Source of the DNA: Lysobacterales bacterium
Lineage (GTDB): Bacteria > Pseudomonadota > Gammaproteobacteria > Xanthomonadales > SZUA-5
Assembly: GCA_022844135.1 (NCBI GenBank)
Contig: JALHMG010000012.1
Coordinates: 1-64,000, forward strand
Direction: 5' to 3'
DNA length: 64,000 bases
The translations under genes were made by a program, and so were the position numbers. The notes beneath the pieces are model-generated. The model searched no databases. It had not been told where the DNA came from and was given only the letters and a program-made list of their open reading frames with translations. Shown here piece after piece: positions 18,837 through 26,254 of this stretch (position 1 is its first letter; the number at the start of each line of letters is the position of its first letter).

Positions 18837-19244
18837 ATGAAGTTCATTCGCGCAAGTGTGTTGGTCTGGTCGATGTTGCCAGCCTGTGCAATGGCCACAG
18901 GGATCGAGTCCGTCACTTTGATGGCTGACAACGAAGGCAAGCCCGGCGAGACCGTGGAGCTGTTCGTTCCTTCGGACTTGCAACAGCATTTTTCGATCAA
19001 GCTGGATGAGCTGAAAACGGGCAATCACCAGTTCGTGGTCGAGTTTTGGTCGGCAGACACGACGGCTGGGAAAAACATCAAGATCACCGAAGTCGTCAGC
19101 AGCGGGCTGCTTGCCAACACCATCACCGCGCGAGTGTCGCTACCGCGCGAATGGCCGGTCGGCGTCTATCGAATGGATGTGAAGATGGATGGCAAATCCA
19201 TCGGCACATACGAATACGAAGTCGCTGAGCCAGAAGGCGAATAA
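18837..19244 (+). CDS. small exported protein of unknown function
   Basis: 135 residues with a signal peptide (MKFIRASVLVWSMLPACAMA) and a strong GGGGAAGG site just before the ATG. The mature part is beta-rich and has the ring of an Ig-like carrier domain (ELFVPSDLQQHFSIKLDE; WPVGVYRMDVKMDGKSIGTYEYEV). No family could be named. It is probably periplasmic. Confidence 0.65.
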   Translation: MKFIRASVLVWSMLPACAMATGIESVTLMADNEGKPGETVELFVPSDLQQHFSIKLDELKTGNHQFVVEFWSADTTAGKNIKITEVVSSGLLANTITARVSLPREWPVGVYRMDVKMDGKSIGTYEYEVAEPEGE

Positions 19245-19356
19245 CCGGAGAACGCGCATCGCGCGCGACCGAGCAAGAAAAGCCAACCGCGTCGCGACCG
19301 AAACGCGACGCGGTGCGGCATCATCTGATGCAACCCAACTTGCCGCCCTGAGCCCG

Positions 19357-19824
19357 ATGAACAAGTCACTAGTCGTATGCGTTGCATTGTGTTTAGCGCA
19401 ATGGGTCAGTGCGGCGCCTGATCCCACGAACTGCGACACCCTTGATCCCGCGCCGCTCGACGCCAGCGTCGAATACGAGGCGGTGATCCAGGCCATCTTC
19501 ACCGGCGGCCCCACGCAAGACGCGAAGTGCACCGCGTGTCACTCGCCAAACACCTCCGGCGCGCTGTCGCTGGCGCCCGCCAACTCCTTCGCGGCGCTGG
19601 TCAACGTCGACTCAGCGCAAGACGCCACCATCAAGCGCGTGCTGCCTTTTTCGGCCACCAATAGTTTGCTGTTCCGCAAAGTCAATTGCGCCAACCCCGG
19701 CGTCGGCCAACGAATGCCACGCAATCGCCCGCCGCTCAGTCTCGACGAGCAACGCCTGATCCGCGACTGGATCGATCAAGGCGCGGTTTTCCGTCAGCGA
19801 GTGTTGGTGAACGGGTTCGAGTAG
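19357..19824 (+). CDS. exported monoheme cytochrome c-like protein with terminal NGFE
   Basis: About 155 residues from ATG 19357, the start that gives a signal peptide (MNKSLVVCVALCLAQWVSAA). One CxxCH heme site (CTACHSP) sits at about residue 60. RMPRNRPPLSLDEQRLIRDW is the usual place of the distal Met and last helix of planctomycete-type or class I cytochromes. The protein ends VLVNGFE, the same terminal motif as two other secreted proteins here. Probably a periplasmic or exported electron carrier, or a heme-bearing domain of unknown partner. The 3' end is directly followed by the palindromic repeat array. Confidence 0.75.
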   Translation: MNKSLVVCVALCLAQWVSAAPDPTNCDTLDPAPLDASVEYEAVIQAIFTGGPTQDAKCTACHSPNTSGALSLAPANSFAALVNVDSAQDATIKRVLPFSATNSLLFRKVNCANPGVGQRMPRNRPPLSLDEQRLIRDWIDQGAVFRQRVLVNGFE

Positions 19825-19847
19825 GGCACGTTCATCTTTGGGCCTTC

Positions 19848-20154
19848 GGCAGCCCTGCTGCCGCTTTCCACTTCTACTCTTGGACTGCGGCAGCCCTGCT
19901 GCCGCTTTTCCACCTCTACTCTTGGACTGCGGCAGCCCTGCTGCCGCTTTTCCACCTCTACTTTTGGACTGCGGCAGCCCTGCTGCCGCTTTTCCACCTC
20001 TACTTTTGGACTGCGGCAGCCCTGCTGCCGCTTTTCCACCTCTACTTTTGGATTGCGGCAGCCCTGCTGCCGCTTTTGGCCTCTATAGAGGAGGTCTTTG
20101 TCAACTGGCTTCAGCAGCAGGGCTGCTGAAGGCAAAGCGGCAGCGGGCTGCCGC
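19848..20154. repeat. REP-like palindrome array, 42-bp unit, next to RAYT
   Basis: GGCAGCCCTGCTGCC (6-bp arms, 3-base loop) occurs at 19848, 19889, 19931, 19973, 20015 and 20057, with spacing 41, 42, 42, 42 and 42. The linker TTTTCCACCTCTACTTTTGG is well conserved. After a 50-bp gap, a different palindrome (TTCAGCAGC/GCTGCTGAA, 20110-20130) and an inverted copy of the unit (20137-20154 plus flanking AGTCCAAAAA) follow. A head-to-tail cluster closed by an inverted copy, abutting a RAYT gene, is the arrangement of REP/BIME elements. Confidence 0.85.
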
Positions 20155-20182
20155 AGTCCAAAAAAAGCGGCGGTCCACGAGT

Positions 20183-20761
20183 TCAATCGCCGTCTTCGGC
20201 TGCGATCTCGTCGTACTTGAAACTCGCGATGGTTTTCAGCCACGCCGGTGAGACGGAGGCCTTGAACTTTCCGGCACTGCACCATGGCCACTCGGAGCCG
20301 ACACGCGCCAGGCCGTGATGCACTGCATTTTGATGGACATAGTTCAGGCGTGCCAGATAACTTCGCTGGTAGGTCAAATGCGTCTCACGGTAGTTCTGCC
20401 ACAATCTGCTTCGCCCGGAAACTTGCTCGCGTCGATTCGATTCCTTGGTCGTTAAACTGTGGAGCTTTTGCAGCAAAGGGCGAAGCGATACGGCTGAATC
20501 GCCATTGGCCGGGCTATGCGCGACAAAACGGTAGTGATTCGATAGCACGCACCACGCTTCGATCTGCCAGCCGAATGCGCCAACAAGTTCGAGCAAGTGC
20601 AATTCGAACCATGTCTTCAATTCGTCATCGGCAAGCACGTGCAAGCGATCGCGAGTGCGAGCAGTGACGAAATAGACGCCGCTCTGAGCCAGTCGGTGTG
20701 GAGGCGCGTGCGGCCAATCGCGCGTCCCAAGCACCGACTGCTCAGAATTCGGCAGATCCAT
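20183..20761 (-). CDS. REP-associated tyrosine transposase (RAYT, Y1_Tnp)
   Basis: About 192 residues from MDLPNSEQSV (ATG 20761). The IS200-like Y1 transposase fold is recognised by HRLAQSGVYFVTARTRDRLH at the N-terminus and SYLARLNYVHQNAVHHGL, which carries the expected nucleophilic Tyr region. It also has the SEWPWCSAGKF C-terminal signature. RAYTs are single-copy domesticated relatives that cut REP palindromes in single-stranded DNA. The HUH metal motif, normally NHYH, reads SNHYRFV: the second His is Arg (codon CGT). This could abolish metal binding, so the gene may be inactive. Its 3' end lies about 29 bases from the palindrome array. Confidence 0.85.
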   Translation of the reverse strand: MDLPNSEQSVLGTRDWPHAPPHRLAQSGVYFVTARTRDRLHVLADDELKTWFELHLLELVGAFGWQIEAWCVLSNHYRFVAHSPANGDSAVSLRPLLQKLHSLTTKESNRREQVSGRSRLWQNYRETHLTYQRSYLARLNYVHQNAVHHGLARVGSEWPWCSAGKFKASVSPAWLKTIASFKYDEIAAEDGD

Positions 20762-20774
20762 TGTTCGGCTTAAC

Positions 20775-21950
20775 TCACAACACCTCAATCGCAATGGCCG
20801 TCGCCTCACCACCACCGATGCACAACGAAGCGACGCCGCGCTTACCGCCGCGGTCTTTGAGGGCATGGATCAAGGTGACGATCAGGCGTGCGCCACTGGC
20901 GCCGATGGGGTGACCGAGCGCACAGGCACCACCGTTGACGTTGACTTTTGCATGGTCAATGCCTAGCTCGCGGATCGGCGCCATGGCGACAACGGCGAAG
21001 GCTTCGTTGATCTCGAAAAGATCGACATCGCCAACAGCCCAGCCGGCTTTGGCGAGCACTTTCTGGATGGCGCCGACGGGCGCGGTGGTAAACCACTCGG
21101 GTTCCTGCGCGTGTGTGGAGTGGGCGACGATGCGCGCCAGCGGTGTCAGACCTTTGGCGCTGGCGACCTCGCTGCGCGTGACGACCAACGCAGCCGCGCC
21201 ATCGGAAATTTTCGATGAGCTGGCTGCAGTGACTGTGCCGTCTTTTTTGAAAGCGGGGCGCAAACTGCCGATCTTGCCGATATCGCAGGCGGGCGGCTCT
21301 TCATCGCTGCTGATCACCACGTCGCCCTTGCGCCCGGCGACAGTCACCGGCGCGATTTCAGCCGCAAACTTGCCGTCGGCCTGGGCGGCCAGTGCGCGGC
21401 GCACGGACTCGGCGGAGTAGGCATCCTGCTCTTCGCGCGTGAACGTGTACTTGCTGGCGCAAAGCTCAGCGAACTCGCCCATTGCTTTGCGATCGGCGGC
21501 GTTCTGCAGGCCATCGAGTGCCATGTGATCGAGCACCTCGCTATGGCCGAAGCGATAACCGAAGCGCGCCTTGCTGAGCAGGTAGGGCGCGCGTGTCATC
21601 GACTCCAGACCGCCAGCGACAACGATGTCCGCGCTTCCGGCTTTGAGGATATCGTGCGCGAGCATTGTCGCTTTCATGCCCGAGCCGCAGACCTTGTTGA
21701 TCGTGGTGCAACCGGTCCCGACCGGGACACCGGCTTTGAGCGCGGCCTGACGAGCGGGCGCTTGACCCACACCCGCGGGCAGTACGCAGCCCATGATCAC
21801 TTCCGAAACATCGGCGGCAGCGACCCCGGATTGTTCGAGCGCCGCCTTGATCGCAGTCGCACCAAGATCGGGCGAGGGCACATCGGCAAACACGCCGTTG
21901 AACGACCCAATGGCAGTGCGTTTGGCACCGACGATGACGATATCGGACAT
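20775..21950 (-). CDS. acetyl-CoA C-acetyltransferase (thiolase)
   Basis: 391 residues, the standard biosynthetic thiolase length. Condenses two acetyl-CoA to acetoacetyl-CoA, or cleaves it, in the cytoplasm. The first active-site Cys is in INKVCGSGMKA, the His in NGGACALGHPIGASG and the second Cys in VASLCIGGGEA. The substrate-loop sequence FEINEAFAVV is intact. It resembles AtoB/PhaA types rather than FadA. No beta-oxidation or phaB partner is adjacent, so the pathway role (ketone body, PHB, fatty acid or leucine catabolism) stays open. Confidence 0.93.
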   Translation of the reverse strand: MSDIVIVGAKRTAIGSFNGVFADVPSPDLGATAIKAALEQSGVAAADVSEVIMGCVLPAGVGQAPARQAALKAGVPVGTGCTTINKVCGSGMKATMLAHDILKAGSADIVVAGGLESMTRAPYLLSKARFGYRFGHSEVLDHMALDGLQNAADRKAMGEFAELCASKYTFTREEQDAYSAESVRRALAAQADGKFAAEIAPVTVAGRKGDVVISSDEEPPACDIGKIGSLRPAFKKDGTVTAASSSKISDGAAALVVTRSEVASAKGLTPLARIVAHSTHAQEPEWFTTAPVGAIQKVLAKAGWAVGDVDLFEINEAFAVVAMAPIRELGIDHAKVNVNGGACALGHPIGASGARLIVTLIHALKDRGGKRGVASLCIGGGEATAIAIEVL

Positions 21951-21998
21951 GGCAATTCTCCCTCTGGAAAAGGCCGCGAAGTATAGCGGCGCCGGGCG

Positions 21999-23900
21999 TC
22001 AATCTTCGGCAAGCACGATAATCATGTCGTTCGCTGCGAACTTGACGATTTCATCCTTGCGCGGATTGAGCTTGACGCCATAGCCGCGCTCGGCATCGTC
22101 GCTGTACTGCATTCGCCGGTAGCCGATCGCGGTTTCGCCGCGCCGGGCTGCGGCTTCGAGCACCGTGTAGAAGTTCACCGGCCGATCGACCTCGATGTAA
22201 TCGCCGATCGGGCGGATGTAGATCTCCGAACCATCGGCGCTGAACAACACACGCAGCACCTTATCGAGCGCGCGATTCTCGGCGAGCTGGCTCAGCATCA
22301 GGCTCACCAGCTTGTCGCTGACGATAAAGTCGTCCGCCTTGGCGACCTGCGCCAGTGCGCGATTGCGCAAGTCCATCATTTCGCTGACGATGTTCAAGTC
22401 GACGTTGTGTTGCTCGGCGATGTTGCGTAGATGCAAGAGTGTGATGAGTGTTTGCGCGTCCGCCTCCTGGATAGGCAGGTCGTTGTAACTGAGGAGGATG
22501 ATGTGGTCGTAGCTCGGCACGTTCAGCGCATCCAGCCGGGCGCGATTACTGGCGTCGCCGCGCGCAAAGCGTAAGCGTTGGCGTTGCATCGATTTCGACA
22601 GCGCCAAGAGCGTGTCGCGTACGTCGCGATCGCACATTACGACAAGCTCTGAGCCTGTCGCCACGTAGTTATCGAGCTCCCGGATGATCGATTCAGCCTT
22701 GGCGTTCCAGCCCAGCAACAACGTGCGCTCAGGCTTCGCCGTGCGCGGCGTACCGCGTGCGATAGCGGCCATATCCGGGGCCGGCGGCTGATGCTGATCG
22801 AGCACCAGCGTGTCGTCGTCTTTGCTGATGGCGATGATCGAGTCGCTGGGGCGGCATAGCAGCACCATCGGTGGATTGATCAGCACTTCGCCATCGCTAC
22901 GCATCAGCCCGATAACGGTCGAGTCCTTGTAGGCTGCAATGGCGTGGCGGAATGGTTTGCCGGCAAGGTTCGGTTCTGGCTTGATGTAGATTTCGGCGCC
23001 ATCGAAGTCCAACAGTTCCGTGTAGACCACGCTTAATCCCGACTGGCGACAGGTCTGCGCCGTCACCCTTGCGATCAGCTCTTCGCCGCGCACGTAAATC
23101 GCCTCGCCGTTGCCGACCAGTTCCGCGGCTTCGAGATTTTTCTGGTCGCGAATCTCGGCAACGATGTGGAACGGCTCTTTGCGGCGATTCGGGTTATTGG
23201 TCAACGCCAGAACCGATTTGATCACGTGGATATCGGGGTTGTCGCCCTCGGGCGCCAGAATCACCACCGAGCGTGCGTAATTGGGCGAGACCACGGCGAG
23301 ATCGTCGAGATCGAGGGGATCGCCGGAGCGACAGATCACGCGCGTGTTTTTGGTCGATGAAAACTTGGCGCGAATGTCGTCGTCCATTTCCACTTTGTCG
23401 CGATCGGCGAGGATCACGATACGCGGCGCTTTCTGGTTCTCGTTGGCGACGATCAATTCGCCGATGAGCGAATACACCTTGCTCGACCAACCCAGGATCA
23501 GGGTGAAGTCTTGTTCGATGACCCGCGAGCGGCCTTTGCGCAGTTCGGTGAGCTTGTTGTCGAGGCCGGCGGTGATCGTGCCGATCAAACTCGACACGAT
23601 AAAAATGCCGCCGATCGTCACCAGTAGCATCAGGCCGCGCAGTGCCCAGCCGGAATCGCCAGCGAGCGTTCCCGCATCGAGGGCATGCATCATGCTCTGC
23701 CAGGCGCCCTCGAAAAATCCATATCGCGACGCCGGGTCGTTGGGATCGGTTCCCAGTCCAAAAGCCACCAGCGCGATCGCCGCCAGCAACACAATGATCA
23801 GAGACACCAACGCAAGCCAGCCGATGATTGCTACCGTGCCACGCGCCAGCGTGTTTTCGAATCGATAGCGCCATCGATCGCGCCAGTGGATGTTGTTCAA
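21999..23900 (-). CDS. CASTOR/POLLUX-like ion channel with RCK/TrkA-N domains
   Basis: About 633 residues from a TTG at 23900 (AAGGA upstream), which gives the family-like start near NNIHWRDRWRYRFENT. An ATG at 23987 in the same frame is possible. Segment 1 is TVAIIGWLALVSLIIVLLAA. A pore-like segment follows, then LRGLMLLVTIGGIFIVSSLI. Two TrkA-N/RCK-type Rossmann regions come next (TLILGWSSKVYSLIGEL; TLLLGWNAKAESIIREL). This is the layout of bacterial homologues of plant CASTOR/POLLUX channels, which are ligand-gated cation channels in the inner membrane. Lies 90 bases after the gene at 23991-25091, same strand. Confidence 0.85.
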   Translation of the reverse strand: MNNIHWRDRWRYRFENTLARGTVAIIGWLALVSLIIVLLAAIALVAFGLGTDPNDPASRYGFFEGAWQSMMHALDAGTLAGDSGWALRGLMLLVTIGGIFIVSSLIGTITAGLDNKLTELRKGRSRVIEQDFTLILGWSSKVYSLIGELIVANENQKAPRIVILADRDKVEMDDDIRAKFSSTKNTRVICRSGDPLDLDDLAVVSPNYARSVVILAPEGDNPDIHVIKSVLALTNNPNRRKEPFHIVAEIRDQKNLEAAELVGNGEAIYVRGEELIARVTAQTCRQSGLSVVYTELLDFDGAEIYIKPEPNLAGKPFRHAIAAYKDSTVIGLMRSDGEVLINPPMVLLCRPSDSIIAISKDDDTLVLDQHQPPAPDMAAIARGTPRTAKPERTLLLGWNAKAESIIRELDNYVATGSELVVMCDRDVRDTLLALSKSMQRQRLRFARGDASNRARLDALNVPSYDHIILLSYNDLPIQEADAQTLITLLHLRNIAEQHNVDLNIVSEMMDLRNRALAQVAKADDFIVSDKLVSLMLSQLAENRALDKVLRVLFSADGSEIYIRPIGDYIEVDRPVNFYTVLEAAARRGETAIGYRRMQYSDDAERGYGVKLNPRKDEIVKFAANDMIIVLAED

Positions 23901-23990
23901 CCTGCTTTTCCTTTTTGATCTGGTTGGGCGGTGGATGGCAGCGAGAAGCGTGCAGATTCTTTTGTGGGTCCGACCCCAAACCGACAACGA

Positions 23991-25091
23991 CTACAGTTTC
24001 CGATCCCCAGCAATAAACGCCGCCAGCTCGCCGCGGGGTGCGCCGTGCGTTTCTGGCGTGTACGACGCCAGATCGAAGCCTGTGTCGACCGTGACTTTCG
24101 ATGCCAGCAATCGCGTGGCACGGATGCCCAACTCTTCTGGCTCGCTGAGTGGCGAGTGCATGCTGAAGACCAATGCGCCGTGCGCCAGCAGTTTCACAGT
24201 GTGTTGGCCCCACAACATGCGCTGACTCCAGGTTGCGGCTTCGCGTTGGGCGTTCCATGTCGGCCCCATGTCGCCAGTGCTGAAGCTGGGTTGGCCGGTG
24301 CTGTTGAGCCGAGTCACATCCGTTGCCAGCGCAGCCACGTTGCCTGGCGCCAGATACCCAGGTTCAAATGCCACTCTCACGAACCATGCCTGCTTCGTAG
24401 CCATGTCCACCTTGGTGTGCGTGATCCATCCAAGCTCGCCTGGCATGGGGTTGAGTTTGTGCAAACTAGCCAGCACTCCTGTTTGCTGCACCGGCAGGAA
24501 GCGATACTGGCCTGGCAGATCAATGCTGACATTCGCCGACGGCAAAACGATCTTTCCCGATTGCGGCTGCAATACGTCCGCGGCGGCCTTGAGTTGGGCC
24601 GCCAGCGCCTTCGCGCGCGCCGCATCTTCGGCAGCCTCAGCCACACTCTCCGGGCTTGGCGCTTCGACATAGGTCGGGGTCGATGACTCGTAGGCGCCCG
24701 GCCCTTCGCTATACATAGCCTCCTCGATCGGCACGTCCTCGCCTCTCGCTTGCGCCGCCATCATCATGCTCTCCAGCCGATCGGCTTCTTTAGGGTCGGC
24801 TTGGCGCACATACGCTATGTACTCTGGCGTCAGCACGGTGGCCTGATGCTGGATGTCCTGCGCCTTGCTATAGGCGAGCCAGCCGAAAACCAGCATCAGC
24901 GCGAACGGAATGCGGATATCGCTGCCCTTGACGCCCCAGTTCTGGATCAACGCGATTGCGGTTGCGGGCCAAAAAAAGAAGCAGGCAATTGCCAACCCTT
25001 TGCTTTCGCGCCAGGTCAAGATAACGATCCACAACAGCAGGATCATGCAGATAAGGTAGTAGCCACCAAGCTTGATTACCGAATCGAGCAT
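23991..25091 (-). CDS. DUF2167-like membrane protein
   Basis: 366 residues. Two or three N-terminal hydrophobic segments (YYLICMILLLWIVILTW; LAIACFFFWPATAIALI; FALMLVFGWLAYS) are followed by an Ala/Glu-rich linker. The soluble part includes IDLPGQYRFLPVQQTGVLA and WFVRVAFEPGYLAPGN, which resembles DUF2167 proteins. The match is by eye only. Same strand as the channel gene downstream and the small exported protein upstream (3-base gap), suggesting one operon, possibly related to ion or envelope homeostasis. Function unknown. Confidence 0.6.
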   Translation of the reverse strand: MLDSVIKLGGYYLICMILLLWIVILTWRESKGLAIACFFFWPATAIALIQNWGVKGSDIRIPFALMLVFGWLAYSKAQDIQHQATVLTPEYIAYVRQADPKEADRLESMMMAAQARGEDVPIEEAMYSEGPGAYESSTPTYVEAPSPESVAEAAEDAARAKALAAQLKAAADVLQPQSGKIVLPSANVSIDLPGQYRFLPVQQTGVLASLHKLNPMPGELGWITHTKVDMATKQAWFVRVAFEPGYLAPGNVAALATDVTRLNSTGQPSFSTGDMGPTWNAQREAATWSQRMLWGQHTVKLLAHGALVFSMHSPLSEPEELGIRATRLLASKVTVDTGFDLASYTPETHGAPRGELAAFIAGDRKL

Positions 25092-25094
25092 CGC

Positions 25095-25439
25095 CTATCT
25101 CCGACTCGCGCTGTTGATCGACGCCCGCGGCACTTCTAACTCCGCCCGGCCGCCGTGGAGCTTGGTGACGATGGTGACATTCTGGGCGTCGACCGACTTA
25201 ATCGTGCCGCGCCGTTCGCGCCCGGTATCGAGCAAAAAGGTGACGTCCTCGCCAATATGCTTGCCAAGATCGGAAAGGGCTATCGCAACCGTTTTGGGTG
25301 CCACGCGCTGCACAATGGGCGCAGGCGCTTCAACAATGCGTACGCCTTGCATGTGGCGTTCAATCCACGCCTCATCGTCGAGCGCCAGCGCCGGAAGGGC
25401 CGCGGAAAGGCTGAAAACAGCGAAAAGAAGTCGGTGCAT
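25095..25439 (-). CDS. small exported protein of unknown function
   Basis: 114 residues with a signal peptide (MHRLLFAVFSLSAALPALAL). The middle reads IGEDVTFLLDTGRERRGTIK, then SVDAQNVTIVTKLHGGRAEL, a small beta-barrel pattern reminiscent of Sm/SH3-like modules. No family named. First gene of the minus-strand run towards the channel gene. Its upstream side holds the hairpin mosaic at 25526-25654. Confidence 0.6.
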   Translation of the reverse strand: MHRLLFAVFSLSAALPALALDDEAWIERHMQGVRIVEAPAPIVQRVAPKTVAIALSDLGKHIGEDVTFLLDTGRERRGTIKSVDAQNVTIVTKLHGGRAELEVPRASINSASRR

Positions 25440-25525
25440 ACGGTCCGTTCACATCGTTCACGAACCGAAAACATAGCAGGACATCGTCGAACGGTCGATT
25501 TTCGAGCGGATGCCTGCGACCGGCC

Positions 25526-25654
25526 GCGAACCATGGATGGTTCGCACATTGATCAAGCACGTAAGTGTTTGATCAATGGAGAGCGAGTCCGGACATGCGC
25601 CGGACTCGCGACTTGAGAAACGCACAGGAAGTGCGTTTCTCAACATCGTGCTAG
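25526..25654. repeat. CTAG-ended palindrome mosaic, full copy
   Basis: Four consecutive hairpins: GCGAACCAT/ATGGTTCGC (25526-25545); CATTGATCAAGCAC paired with the run to GTTTGATCAATG (25547-25578); GCGAGTCCGG/CCGGACTCGC (25583-25609); TTGAGAAACGCAC/GTGCGTTTCTCAA, 13 bp perfect (25613-25643). Then CATCGTGCTAG, one base from the redoxin stop. Related copies: 34925-34991 (shorter) and 54546-54654 (inverted). Confidence 0.85.
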
Positions 25655-25655
25655 A

Positions 25656-26252
25656 TCAATACTTCACGCTGCAACCGTAGGGCTTGGTGGTCGCCACGCT
25701 GACCGGCTTGCCGTCCTTGATCTCGCCAAGCGCCTGGGTCACGTATTGCGTAGCTTTGGGAATATCGGCCTGATCGGCGCTCGGAATCGAATCGATGGCG
25801 CCGTTGTATGCGAGCACGCCGTTGGCGTCGATCACGTACATATGTGGCGTGGTTTTGGCGCCAAAGGCCTGGCCCACCTTGCCGTCGGCGTCGAGCAAGT
25901 ACGCGGTGCTCTTGTGACCATTCTTGGCCATCACGGCGTTGGCGCCAGCGCCATCGACATGGCCCTGCTTGCCAGCAGCACCGGAGTTGATGCTGAGCCA
26001 CACCACGTTGTCGCCGGTTGCTGCTGCTTGCTGCTGTTGCATGTTGTTGGCGCCGTAGTGTTTCACCACAAACGGGCACTCATGGTTGGTCCACTCGAGA
26101 ACCACGGTCTTACCTTTGAAATCGGCCAGGCTGTGCGTGTTGCCATTGGAGTCGGTGAGCGTAAAGCCCGGTGCAGGTTGGCCGACGGTTGCGGCGAATG
26201 CCGCGCCCGACAAGCCGACAGCGAGCAAGGTGGATAACACGGTCTTCATCAT
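25656..26252 (-). CDS. exported redoxin / thioredoxin-fold protein
   Basis: 198 residues with a signal peptide (MKTVLSTLLAVGLSGAAFAA). The mature start VGQPAPGFTLTDSNGNTHSL and WTNHECPFVVKHYG place it in the AhpC/TSA-redoxin group of thioredoxin-fold proteins. Only one Cys is present at the active-site position (ECPFV), so it is not a CxxC oxidoreductase. A late Cys is at PYGCSVKY. Starts two bases after the dsbD stop on the same strand, so it is probably co-transcribed and may receive electrons from DsbD in the periplasm. That last point is inference from position. Confidence 0.85.
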   Translation of the reverse strand: MMKTVLSTLLAVGLSGAAFAATVGQPAPGFTLTDSNGNTHSLADFKGKTVVLEWTNHECPFVVKHYGANNMQQQQAAATGDNVVWLSINSGAAGKQGHVDGAGANAVMAKNGHKSTAYLLDADGKVGQAFGAKTTPHMYVIDANGVLAYNGAIDSIPSADQADIPKATQYVTQALGEIKDGKPVSVATTKPYGCSVKY

Positions 26253-26254
26253 GA

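Noticed and set aside
19848-20083. CRISPR array
   Set aside because: The period is constant, but the linkers between palindromes are themselves conserved, so there are no unique spacers, and no cas genes are nearby.
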